From: Myxococcus sp. RHSTA-1-4
Lineage (GTDB): Bacteria; Myxococcota; Myxococcia; Myxococcales; Myxococcaceae
Reading direction: 5' to 3'
Length of the DNA: 64,000 bases
Assembly: GCF_020037125.1 (NCBI RefSeq)
Contig: NZ_JAIQDG010000019.1
Location: 124,001 to 188,000, forward strand
In this document: piece after piece, positions 33,748-43,958 of the stretch
Position numbering within the stretch: the first letter of the stretch is position 1
How the letters are laid out: the number at the start of each line of letters is the position of its first letter
The notes under the pieces: generated by a model
Seen by the model: the letters and a program-made list of their open reading frames with translations, nothing else
Told to the model about the DNA's origin: nothing
Database searches by the model: none
Program-made: the position numbers and the translations under genes

Positions 33748-34667
33748 CACCGCCGCTTTAGCTCACGCGCGAGGCGGTGATCCAGCAGAACGTAGGCATG
33801 CCGAAGCCCGTCATGCCGGAAGAGCTCCAGTTCGAGGTTGTCGAAGCCGTCCCCCGACTTGAAAGCACTCCTGTCCGCGACCACAGCAAGACGGCCCGAT
33901 GCGCCGGGGGCAATTGAATCCTGGTCCATGCGCAGGGCGAACGGCCTCGCTTCGCCGGAGGATGCTGTCGACAAGCGAGCCTCCATGAGGCTCCACGGCC
34001 GCTCTGACTTCGGGTTCGTGATGTGGAAGACGACCGCGGCCTTGGCTTTGCCCGCATAGACCCGGACGACCATTTCCATCTCGCCGTCCCTGAGCACCCA
34101 CTTCTGGCGCTCGATGAACGGAGTCTGCTGGGTCGAACCACTGGCCAGCAGCGCCGCCAGCGCGTGGTCAGCGGAGGTCTCTTCCTTGCGATACCGGTCG
34201 TTCTCCCTCCTGAGCGCTCGCTCCCGATTGAGCGCATCGGTCAGGGCCGCATGCACGGCCAGGGTGCTCTTGCGGTCGGGGAACACATTGACCTGCTGGT
34301 CCCCCAGTCCGTCTCGCGCGGTCACGATGAACGGAACCTCCGTTCCATCCGTGAGCATCACCCGGAGCGGGAGGCGGTCTTCGGGTTCCAGGTCCTGGAG
34401 CGGCAGCAGGAGCACCGACCTGCCCCCGATGACTGGCGGCTCGAAGCGGCCTTCCCAGCCCAGCAACTTCGTGGCCTGGGGGTCACAGGCCTTCTCGAAA
34501 CGCAGCACGGTCGCCACCTGGCCCCGGACATATACCGGGGATGCAGTGTCCCTGGGGTGGTCCGAGAGGTAGATGTTCCGAACGACGGCATCTCGTTCCC
34601 CGGCGACCGCCACGCTCGTCCCAAGGAGGAGCAGCAGTGCACACCCAGCGGATAGGGTCTTCCTCAT
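33747..34667 (-). CDS. DUF2381 family protein (Myxococcus paralogous family TIGR02268)
   Basis: 306 residues from the ATG at 34667, with signal peptide about 1-22 (ends AVAG). The family signature is visible: RNIYLSDHP near the mature N-terminus, VYVRGQVATVLRFE, GRSVLLLPLQDLEPEDRLPLRV, and a C-terminal beta domain with VVADRSAFKSGDGFDNLELELFR. Members are exported, frequent in Myxococcaceae and usually linked to a Ser/Thr kinase gene; here the linked gene is a lipoprotein instead. A helical segment with DRYRKEETSADHAL divides two beta domains. The molecular function is not known. The PIN-domain gene ends 56 bases upstream. Confidence 0.88.
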   Translation of the reverse strand: MRKTLSAGCALLLLLGTSVAVAGERDAVVRNIYLSDHPRDTASPVYVRGQVATVLRFEKACDPQATKLLGWEGRFEPPVIGGRSVLLLPLQDLEPEDRLPLRVMLTDGTEVPFIVTARDGLGDQQVNVFPDRKSTLAVHAALTDALNRERALRRENDRYRKEETSADHALAALLASGSTQQTPFIERQKWVLRDGEMEMVVRVYAGKAKAAVVFHITNPKSERPWSLMEARLSTASSGEARPFALRMDQDSIAPGASGRLAVVADRSAFKSGDGFDNLELELFRHDGLRHAYVLLDHRLARELKRR

Positions 34668-34723
34668 GATGGTTTGAGAACCTACCAGGAGGGGTTCAGC
34701 CGGACCAACCCCAGGGTGCGGCC

Positions 34724-35200
34724 TCACAGCGTGGGCGCACGGTCATAGCGGGCCAGGTGCTCATCGAGCGACCAGATGTAGACACGGTGGCCACGGTACA
34801 GCTCGCACTGCTGCTCGAAGTCCTTCACGATGGACAGGTCCCCGAGCCCGCTGCCCTTCCCCTTGGAGTCGCTCCGCAGGGTCCAGTTCGGGAACTCGTC
34901 CAGCCACCTCGCCAGAGACTCCCGCGTGAGGAAGCGCGTGGGGATGAAGGGCGACTGACCGTCCAGCGCGAGCCTGACCTGCTCGGTGAACTGCTTCGCG
35001 GCGTGTCGGCGCTGCCTGCCATCACCGTTCTGACCGATGTGGTTGCCCGTTTCCAGGATGGTGGTCATCGGCAGCAGCAGGGTTTCTCCCGCCTCTGTCT
35101 TCTCCTGATACTGCTTGAGCACCGCTTCACGCTGCCGGCACCGTTTGGGCACGGCGAGCAGGTTGCAGAAGATGCTCGTGTCGACGATGCAGATGGTCAC
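34724..35200 (-). CDS. PIN-domain nuclease coupled to an AAA ATPase
   Basis: 158 residues, GTG start overlapping the ATPase stop by 4 bases (GTGA). PIN-fold acidic residues are in place: D7 in CIVDTSIF, E50 in TTILETGN, D121 in GLGDLSIV, and D146 in WSLDEHL. PIN domains are metal-dependent ribonucleases, often toxins. No antitoxin gene is adjacent; instead it is coupled to an ATPase, like other ATPase-nuclease defence pairs. Inferred: an RNase or DNase effector released or licensed by the ATPase. The DUF2381 gene downstream is probably a separate unit. Codon use fits the neighbours, so recent transfer is not obvious. Confidence 0.8.
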   Translation of the reverse strand: MTICIVDTSIFCNLLAVPKRCRQREAVLKQYQEKTEAGETLLLPMTTILETGNHIGQNGDGRQRRHAAKQFTEQVRLALDGQSPFIPTRFLTRESLARWLDEFPNWTLRSDSKGKGSGLGDLSIVKDFEQQCELYRGHRVYIWSLDEHLARYDRAPTL

Positions 35201-36549
35201 GACTCGCTCGGCGGAGTCTGGAGCATCTCCAACACCTTCCGCGCTTGAGCCGCCTTCTCCTCGGGCGTCTTCGGATGCTTGAGGTAGCGCTCCAGGATGC
35301 CGCGAGTGACGAGCTGTCCCACGGGCCCCTGTGCCACCAACTCCGGGTAGTCGGGCAGGTCCCGCAGCGGCATCAGGCGGCTGTCCCCCTCCTTGGGGTC
35401 GCGGTAGCAGGCCACCACGTCGGGGATGGCATCGGTGGGGATGGCGTCGAGCAGGGCCGGGTTGTGCGTCGTGAGGAGCACGCGCAGCTTCCGGGCACGG
35501 GCGACACGCTGGATGTTGTCGAGCAGCAGTTTGGCCCGCGTGGGGTGTACGCCGTTGTCGATCTCCTCGATGACCACGAGCGCGCCCTCGGGCATGGAGA
35601 GCAGGGCCGCCGCCACAGAAAGCACGCGCAGCGTACCATCGGAGAGCAGCGCCGCTTCGTACGTCCGGGCCTCACCTCCAAAACTTTCAGAGAGCTGGAC
35701 CATGACCTCCTCGCGCGGCGTCTTGAGGAAGGTCACATCGAGAATGTCCTGCTCGGGCAGGGCGCGCACGAAGTCCAGCACTTCGGCCTTGCGCTGCTGC
35801 CTCTCACAGAGGTCATACAGGACGGCGGACAGGTTGTAGCCGTCTCCCTGGAGTACCCGGTCCACCGTGAAGCTGTACTCGCGCATCCTGCGCGGCTGCG
35901 GATCCAGGAACAGGATGGATTCCAGCGTCGACTGGAGCAGTTTCGTTGCCTGGGGAATGCGTTGCTGAGCTTCGGTGTCGCCACTCCCGAACCGCGCGGG
36001 TGTTGTCAGTTGGGTGAAGATGGCCTGGTGGTCCGAGCAGACGAGAACCGCGTGTGAGCCATCGTTGCGCGGGTAGACCACAGGCACGTCCGTGCTGTAT
36101 CGGTTCGGCTCGTAGTCCTTCGCCCCATACGTTCCCGTTACATACAGGAGGACCGACTGCTCGGATTCAAGGGGCGTTGGCTGCGAGCTTATGTTCTCGT
36201 ATGCCGACTCGCTGAAAATGTGCAGGCCGTCCTCGTGAAGAGAAAGCCACGTGTCCAGGCTGATCGTACTGGCGGCATCACCACGGACCATGCAGGACAG
36301 ACCGAACCCCGCCTTACCCCTATAGGCAAGACGCGTCAGCGGACCACGCACGTCGAGCTGCCGCTCCTTCAGCGCATACAGGATTTCGGGCAGCCGCCTT
36401 CCACGAGCCAACCAGGACAACGCCTGGAGTGCCTCGACCAGGTTGCTCTTTCCCGAGGCGTTGGCGCCAATGAGGACCGTGAGCTCCGCGAGCGGAAGAC
36501 TCGCCTCCCGGAAGCTCTTGAAGTCCTGGACGCCAAACTCCACCAGCAT
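35197..36549 (-). CDS. AAA/ABC-type ATPase of an ATPase-PIN two-gene module
   Basis: 450 residues from the ATG at 36549; the open frame extends to 36630 but that part reads through a hairpin. Domains: Walker A GANASGKS (28-35), a long middle insertion, signature-like LLSDGTLRVLSVAAALL, Walker B LVVIEEIDNGVHP, and switch His in LLTTHNPALLDA. The C-terminal about 60 residues are charged and helical. The family is the AAA_15/AAA_21 SMC-like group that includes RloA- and PtuA-like ATPases. Overlapping start and stop codons with the PIN gene indicate one functional unit. A defence role is inferred from this pairing. Confidence 0.82.
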   Translation of the reverse strand: MLVEFGVQDFKSFREASLPLAELTVLIGANASGKSNLVEALQALSWLARGRRLPEILYALKERQLDVRGPLTRLAYRGKAGFGLSCMVRGDAASTISLDTWLSLHEDGLHIFSESAYENISSQPTPLESEQSVLLYVTGTYGAKDYEPNRYSTDVPVVYPRNDGSHAVLVCSDHQAIFTQLTTPARFGSGDTEAQQRIPQATKLLQSTLESILFLDPQPRRMREYSFTVDRVLQGDGYNLSAVLYDLCERQQRKAEVLDFVRALPEQDILDVTFLKTPREEVMVQLSESFGGEARTYEAALLSDGTLRVLSVAAALLSMPEGALVVIEEIDNGVHPTRAKLLLDNIQRVARARKLRVLLTTHNPALLDAIPTDAIPDVVACYRDPKEGDSRLMPLRDLPDYPELVAQGPVGQLVTRGILERYLKHPKTPEEKAAQARKVLEMLQTPPSES

Positions 36550-36595
36550 CGGTGCCTCCGGGGCGCCGTCCCATTCTACCGAGCGGGCCGCACGC

Positions 36596-36620
36596 CCCCT
36601 CTCCCACGAAGGGAGAGGGG
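36596..36620 (-). terminator. Hairpin after gyrB
   Basis: Perfect 10-bp arms CCCCTCTCCC / GGGAGAGGGG with a 5-base loop, 17 bases downstream of the gyrB stop on the minus strand. This sequence class is widespread in GC-rich genomes as a short interspersed palindrome. It lies within the first 80 bases upstream of the ATPase gene. Confidence 0.6.
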
Positions 36621-36637
36621 ACGGTGACACGACAACG

Positions 36638-39091
<2,454 letters not shown>

Positions 39092-39208
39092 GTGAAGCTG
39101 TCCTTGGGAAAAGGAGCCTTGCAACAGGCTTGTGCCTACCATCTAAGGCCCCACCGGACAAGGCCGGTGAGGCATCGCAAGGCTGCGTAAACACTCATGA
39201 AAATCGCT

Positions 39209-39230
39209 CGGCCGCCCCCTCGGACGGCCG
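39209..39230 (-). terminator. Hairpin between the membrane-protein gene and gyrB
   Basis: 6-bp arms CGGCCG / CGGCCG with a 10-base loop, followed on the minus strand by GATTTT. It lies 18 bases downstream of the stop at 39249 and upstream of gyrB, so gyrB should have its own promoter in 39092-39208. Confidence 0.5.
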
Positions 39231-39248
39231 CTCCCGGAAACCCGGGGT

Positions 39249-39704
39249 TCAGGCATCGAAACGCGGCGGTGGAAGACGCTCCTCCAGCGCGGCGATCAAC
39301 TCCTCGAAAACAGCCCGGCGCGCGAAGAGATGCCGGGCAACGAGCACCCTTCCCTCCTCCTTGAGGAACAATCCGAGCACGTTCCCCCTCCGGCCGAGCC
39401 GGCGGACGGAATCAATCTGCCCCCAGTGCAAATCCAGCTCGCTCTTGCTGAAGGGACGGGCCACGCGGACGCCGCGCGCGTCCACGGTGACGCCCCAGCC
39501 GGAGCGTGGCCGCAGCCGGTGGAAGGCCACGAGGAAGGCCAGCATCAGCCCCGCCGAGACGCCGGCGCGGGCCATGGCCTGGGTGCCCTCACCGGCCCGG
39601 GCGCCGGCCACGGCCCAGGCGGTGAGCACGGCCAGCGCGCAGGCGCCCAGGAAGAGGCCGATGCGCGTGGCGCGGGGGTCGAAGGCGTAGAAACGCGGAC
39701 TCAT
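39249..39704 (-). CDS. Small membrane protein with PH-like C-terminal domain
   Basis: 151 residues from the ATG at 39704; the open frame extends further upstream but is not convincing there. Two hydrophobic helices are at about 12-35 and 47-65. A beta-rich domain follows (GWGVTVDARGVRVARPFSKSELDLHWGQIDSVR, VLGLFLKEEGRVLVAR), with the arrangement of bacterial PH-like or DUF304-type domains. Function unknown. It is divergent from the acetyltransferase gene. Confidence 0.7.
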   Translation of the reverse strand: MSPRFYAFDPRATRIGLFLGACALAVLTAWAVAGARAGEGTQAMARAGVSAGLMLAFLVAFHRLRPRSGWGVTVDARGVRVARPFSKSELDLHWGQIDSVRRLGRRGNVLGLFLKEEGRVLVARHLFARRAVFEELIAALEERLPPPRFDA

Positions 39705-39773
39705 GAGCGTGGCGCGCACCCTACCCGCCTTGGAGGACGGGTGCGCGCTTTTGCACGTACGCTCCGCCCGCCC

Positions 39774-40529
39774 ATGACGAATGCCGAACTGACCGAGCGC
39801 CTGAGGGCCCACGTCATCGCCTTCCGGCACCTCCAGCGGGAGCGGGGACTGCTGCGCCACCTGGGCCTGCCCGGGGTGGACGCCTTCTGCCTCCCCGCGC
39901 TCCCCCGGGAGCTGCACTTCCAGCAGGCCTACTTCACGGACGCCGGGGCGCTCGCCTCCGCCCTGCCCGCGCTGGAGGACTTCTACCGGGGCCAGGGCGT
40001 GCCCGCGTGGCGCGTGCTGGTGCTCCCCGGACAGTCCGAGGGCGGGCGGGTGCTGGGCGGCGCCGGCTACCGCCCCGACGAACACCTGTCGGACGCCATG
40101 GGCCTGGTGCTGGCCGAGGCGCCGGACGTGCCGCCCTCCATTCCGCTGGAGGCCCCGGACACCCAGGAGGACCTGGTGGCCGTCAACGTGGCGACATATG
40201 GCGACTGGGGAGGCACCGTGGAGGTGTGGAACCGGCCGCCCCGGCTGCCGGTGCACACGCGGGTGGCGCGCGAGGCGGGCCGCGCCCTGGCCTGCGGCTT
40301 CGCCATGGACCTGGGGGACACCACCGGCATGTACATGGTGGCCACCGTACCCGAGGCCCGGGGACGCGGGCTGGCGTCGGAGGTCATGCGCGGGCTGCTC
40401 GCCGGGGCACGCGCGCGGGGCATGGCGGCGTCCGTGCTCCAGGCCACGCCCCAGGGGGTGGGCATGTACCGGCGGCTGGGCTACCGCGACCTCGGCGGCT
40501 GGGTGAGCTGGGCGTACCGCGCCGGCTGA
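39774..40529 (+). CDS. GNAT family N-acetyltransferase
   Basis: 251 residues. The first half (about 1-115) is not recognised; it includes ALPRELHFQQAYFTD. The GNAT fold is about 120-250: the acetyl-CoA pyrophosphate-binding motif VPEARGRGLASEVMRG, an aromatic MYMVATV strand and the C-terminal GVGMYRRLGYRDLG. Substrate unknown. The ATG at 39774 has no clear Shine-Dalgarno sequence, so the transcript may be leaderless or the start may be slightly different. Divergent from the small membrane protein (69-base gap) and convergent with the regulator gene, which ends 3 bases away. Confidence 0.85.
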   Translation: MTNAELTERLRAHVIAFRHLQRERGLLRHLGLPGVDAFCLPALPRELHFQQAYFTDAGALASALPALEDFYRGQGVPAWRVLVLPGQSEGGRVLGGAGYRPDEHLSDAMGLVLAEAPDVPPSIPLEAPDTQEDLVAVNVATYGDWGGTVEVWNRPPRLPVHTRVAREAGRALACGFAMDLGDTTGMYMVATVPEARGRGLASEVMRGLLAGARARGMAASVLQATPQGVGMYRRLGYRDLGGWVSWAYRAG

Positions 40530-40532
40530 GCG

Positions 40533-41351
40533 TCAGCGCAGCGCCTCCAGCTCCTCCAGCACCGACAGCACCTCTCGCGGCTGCCGCGCATCCAGCAGCC
40601 GCTCCGCCAGTCCGTGGGCGGCGAGCCGCGCCACATGCGCCAGCCGCACCAGCCGGGTGCTGCCGCGGCCTCCGTCCACCACCGCCACCACCAACCGCAG
40701 CGGCTGCCCGTCCGGCGTGTCCACCTTCAACGGCTTCGCCAGCGTCACCAGGGCCGCCACCGGCGAGGCGCCCGGCAGCGCGGCATGCGGCACCGCCGCG
40801 CCGCCGCCCACCGCGCACGAGGCCTCCGCGTCGCGCCGCCGCAGCGCCTCCGCCAGTTGCTCCGCGTCCGCGTCCGGAAGCGCCGCGCCCAGGCGCCCGG
40901 CCACCACGTCCAGCACGTCGTCCCAGCCCGCGCAGGACAGCCGCACCACCACCCGCTCCGGGGACAGGAGCGGCGCCAGCGGCGGCACGGGCTCCTCGCC
41001 CCGCGCGCCGCGCACGGGGAACTCCGCGTCCAGGAAGTCCCGCACCCGCGCGAGCTGCGCGCCCGTCAGCCGCCGCCGGGCCAGCTCCAGGAAGAGCGTG
41101 CCCGCGCCGGGCACCTCCTCCAGATAGCCGGCGACGTACGGGCTCACCCGGTGGGCCACGTCCATCAGCAGCGCGGGCGGCACGTCCAGCTCGCGGGCAA
41201 TCGCCGCCAGCCGCTCGGGCGTGGGCGGCGCGTCCAGGCCGTGCTCCACCCGGCTGAGGTACGCGCTCGACACGCCGATGCGCCGCGCCATGTCCCGCAG
41301 GGACACGCCCGCATCGACGCGCAACAGCCGCAGGGTGGCCCCCAGGTGCAT
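40533..41351 (-). CDS. XRE-type regulator fused to a PTS EIIA (type 2) domain
   Basis: 272 residues. About 1-60 is an XRE helix-turn-helix (LRLLRVDAGVSLRDMARRIGVSSAYLSRVEHG). About 125-270 is a PTS_EIIA type 2 domain whose phosphorylation His is H189 in GGGAAVPHAALPG. Its ATG lies 10 bases after the stop of the CPA2 antiporter gene, so the two form one operon. EIIA-Ntr domains are known to control potassium transport and stress responses through their phosphorylation state. Inferred: a DNA-binding regulator whose activity follows PTS phosphate flux, perhaps controlling its own operon. No EI or HPr gene is in the window. Confidence 0.85.
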   Translation of the reverse strand: MHLGATLRLLRVDAGVSLRDMARRIGVSSAYLSRVEHGLDAPPTPERLAAIARELDVPPALLMDVAHRVSPYVAGYLEEVPGAGTLFLELARRRLTGAQLARVRDFLDAEFPVRGARGEEPVPPLAPLLSPERVVVRLSCAGWDDVLDVVAGRLGAALPDADAEQLAEALRRRDAEASCAVGGGAAVPHAALPGASPVAALVTLAKPLKVDTPDGQPLRLVVAVVDGGRGSTRLVRLAHVARLAAHGLAERLLDARQPREVLSVLEELEALR

Positions 41352-41361
41352 GTCCGTCCTC

Positions 41362-43488
41362 TCAGCTCCTCGCCGACAGCGCGGGCCGTGCGCCCACGTC
41401 CTCGGTGGCCTCCGCGGCGGCCGCCGGCGCCGGGTGACGTACCACGAGCAGCGAAGCCGGCGCGTCCTGGATGAGGCGCTCGCGGTGCAGGCCGAAGAGG
41501 CGGTCCTCCAGGCCCCACTCGGCGCCCACGCCCACCACCACCAGGTCATACCCGTGGCGCGCCTCCTCCAGCGCGGCCTCGTCCGGCGCGTCGTGGCGGA
41601 CCACCTTCAGCCGCACGCCGCCCTCCTCGGCGGGGAACAGTTCCTCCACCTGGGCCCGCGCCCCGTGGCTGCCCTGGTCCGACGTCACGTGCAGCACCGT
41701 CACCTCGGCGCCCGACTGCCGCATCAGGCGCCGCGCCAGCCCCAGCGCCGCCCGGTCATGCCGGCTGCCGATGAAGGGCACCAGCACGCGCTTCACGTCC
41801 ACCAGGCCCCGGTCCACCAGCACCGCCACCGTGGCGGACGCCGCCTCCATGACTTCGTGCACCGTGCCGCCCAGCATCGTCTGGCTGAAGAGCGGCTTGT
41901 GCCAGCCCAGCAGCACCAGGTCCGCGCGCCGGGCCTGGGCCGTGCGGACGATGTCCGCGGCGGGCTCGGCGGACACGAAGGACAGGGCGCGCACCGGCAG
42001 CCCCAGCTTCTCCGCCCGTCCCAGCAGCGGCGCCAGCGCGCTCTCTTCCGGCGGGCTCCGCTCCGCCTCCGTCCGCAGCGACGCGCGCTCGGGCGGCACC
42101 AGGTGCAGGGCATGGAGCCGCGCGCGCTCGCCGCCCACCAGCGCCCGCGCCAGCGACGCCATGCCCGGCCCCGCCTGCCCGTGGGACACGCACATCAGCA
42201 CGCTGTAGGGCGCCGGGCCCGGCTCCAGCGGCACGGGCGCGAGGAGCCGGTCCTTCGCCTGCTCCTCCGTCGGGTAGAACCAGCGCAGCACCGGCGTGGT
42301 GATGAACGTCGTCACCAGCGCCATCAACACCATCATCGTGAAGAGCTGCGGGGAGATGACGCCCAGGTCCAGGCCGATGTTGAGCACGATGAGCTCCATC
42401 AGCCCGCGCGTGTTCATCAGCACACCCACCGCGCCCGCCTCGCGCCAGCTCATGCCCGTCAGCCGCGCCGCCACCGCGCTGCCGCCGAACTTGCCCAGGC
42501 ACGCCAGCAGGATGATGACGCCGCACGTGGCCCACGCCTCCACGCTGTCCAGGAGCCCCACCTGGGTGCGCAGCCCGCTGAAGGCGAAGAAGATGGGCAG
42601 CAGCAGCACCACCGCCACGTCCTCCAGCCGCTCCACCAGCGCCTCCGCCAACCCGCCCTCCTTGGGGATGACGGCGCCGAAGAGGAACGCCCCGAAGAGC
42701 GCGTGGATGCCGATGAGCTCCGTAATCCACGCCGACGCCAGCAGCAGCACCAGCGTGCCCGCCACCACGTTCTGCGTCAGCCCCTCGCGGCTGGCCACCC
42801 GGGCCCCCAGCCGCGCCAGGAAGGGCCGAACCACCCACAGCACGAAGCAGATGTAGCCAAGCGCCATCGCCGTGGTGAGGGCGGCATCCGCCAGACTGGA
42901 CGCGCGGACGATGGAGACGACGAAGGCCAGCAGGCACCACGCCGTCACGTCGTCCACCGCCGCGCAGGCGATGGCCACGGTGCCCACCTTCGACTGCAAC
43001 AGCCCCCGCTCCGTGAGGATGCGCGCCAGCACCGGGAAGGCGGTGATGCTCATGGCCACGCCCATGAAGAGCACGAACGAGGAGAAGGGCACCGACGGGT
43101 CCGACAGGCTCTTGTACAGCCACAGGGCCGCCGCACCCGCGCCCAGCGCGAAGGGCACGATGATGCTGGTGTGGCTGATGGCCACCGATGCATGTCCCCG
43201 CCCCTTCAGCAGCCGCGGGTCCAGCTCCAGGCCAATGAGGAACATGAACAGCACCAGCCCCACCTGGCTCAGCATCGTCAGCACCGGCATCGACTCCGCC
43301 GGGAACAGCGCCCCCATCACCCCCGGCGCCAGCCACCCCAGCAGCGACGGCCCCAGGACGATTCCCGCCACCACCTCGGCGATGACCAGCGGCTGCCCCA
43401 GCCACCGCGCCCCACGACCAATGAGCCGCGAGACGCCGACGATGACGATGAGCTGCAAGAGCAGCAGCGTGAGCGCATTGACGTGCAT
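41362..43488 (-). CDS. CPA2-family cation/proton antiporter with two C-terminal universal stress (Usp) domains
   Basis: 708 residues, GGAGGGATGG immediately upstream. About 1-400 has the 12-13 hydrophobic helices of the KefB/GerN-type CPA2 family, with the conserved ITAFPVLARIL and AAVDDVTAW motifs; the Asp-Asp pair is the proton and cation site. The cytoplasmic part (about 425-700) holds two tandem UspA-like folds (SVLMCVSHGQAG and RVLVPFIGSRHDRAALGLARRL), the second with GVGAEWGLED-type nucleotide loop. Expected: exchange of Na+ or K+ for H+ at the inner membrane, gated by a nucleotide. Operon with the XRE-EIIA regulator; a palindromic operator lies just upstream. Confidence 0.92.
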   Translation of the reverse strand: MHVNALTLLLLQLIVIVGVSRLIGRGARWLGQPLVIAEVVAGIVLGPSLLGWLAPGVMGALFPAESMPVLTMLSQVGLVLFMFLIGLELDPRLLKGRGHASVAISHTSIIVPFALGAGAAALWLYKSLSDPSVPFSSFVLFMGVAMSITAFPVLARILTERGLLQSKVGTVAIACAAVDDVTAWCLLAFVVSIVRASSLADAALTTAMALGYICFVLWVVRPFLARLGARVASREGLTQNVVAGTLVLLLASAWITELIGIHALFGAFLFGAVIPKEGGLAEALVERLEDVAVVLLLPIFFAFSGLRTQVGLLDSVEAWATCGVIILLACLGKFGGSAVAARLTGMSWREAGAVGVLMNTRGLMELIVLNIGLDLGVISPQLFTMMVLMALVTTFITTPVLRWFYPTEEQAKDRLLAPVPLEPGPAPYSVLMCVSHGQAGPGMASLARALVGGERARLHALHLVPPERASLRTEAERSPPEESALAPLLGRAEKLGLPVRALSFVSAEPAADIVRTAQARRADLVLLGWHKPLFSQTMLGGTVHEVMEAASATVAVLVDRGLVDVKRVLVPFIGSRHDRAALGLARRLMRQSGAEVTVLHVTSDQGSHGARAQVEELFPAEEGGVRLKVVRHDAPDEAALEEARHGYDLVVVGVGAEWGLEDRLFGLHRERLIQDAPASLLVVRHPAPAAAAEATEDVGARPALSARS

Positions 43489-43510
43489 CCATCCCTCCGG
43501 CGGTGGTCGT

Positions 43511-43524
43511 TAAGTGACCACTTA
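43511..43524. promoter_or_regulatory. Palindromic operator candidate upstream of the antiporter operon
   Basis: TAAGTG-AC-CACTTA, a perfect 6-bp dyad with a 2-base centre, lies 22 bases upstream of the antiporter ATG in an otherwise GC-rich gap. The size and position fit a repressor operator; the XRE-EIIA protein of the same operon is a candidate binder. The response-regulator gene ends 65 bases away on the other side. Confidence 0.5.
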
Positions 43525-43589
43525 TCAGCCGGGTCCGAGAAGCGTCAACGCATGCGGATATTCCCTGGCAGGGCCTGCCCGCCCGGACC

Positions 43590-43958
43590 TCAAGGGGCCA
43601 TGTGCTTGCGTACGGATTCCAACAACGTGTCCACGTCCACCGGTTTGCGCAGGTGGCCGCACGCACCAATCTCCTCCGCCACCTGCCGGGCGTTGGCGGA
43701 CGCGGAGAAGACGAGCACCGGGATGTCGCGCCACTCGGGCACCTGGCGCATGGCGCGCGCGAAGCCGCCGCCGTCCAGCACCGGCATCATCATGTCCAGC
43801 AGCACCAGCCCGGGCAGCACCTGTGCGGCGCCGAGCACCTCCAGGGCGTGCTTGCCATTGCTGGCGCCCAGCACCTCGTAGCCCGCGTCCCGCAGCACCT
43901 CTTCCAGGGCCTCGCGCAGGTCCGCGTCATCATCCACCACCAGCAGCGGCCGGCTCAC
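43590..43958 (-). CDS. Single-domain response regulator
   Basis: 122 residues, only a receiver domain. The acid pocket is D9/D10, the phosphorylation site is D55 (LVLLDMMMP), and the conserved Lys is in HLRKPVD near the end. It overlaps the sensor kinase gene start region by 4 bases (ATGA), so it is translationally coupled to it. With no output domain it probably passes phosphate to another protein or acts as a protein-binding switch. The kinase next door appears damaged, so its phosphodonor may be elsewhere. Confidence 0.9.
   Translation of the reverse strand: MSRPLLVVDDDADLREALEEVLRDAGYEVLGASNGKHALEVLGAAQVLPGLVLLDMMMPVLDGGGFARAMRQVPEWRDIPVLVFSASANARQVAEEIGACGHLRKPVDVDTLLESVRKHMAP

Noticed and set aside
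34321..34350. Palindrome-like GGAAC...GTTCC in the DUF2381 gene
   Set aside because: It encodes conserved sequence (DGTEVPF) and the core differs from the GGAATGnACGTTCC element; likely coincidence.
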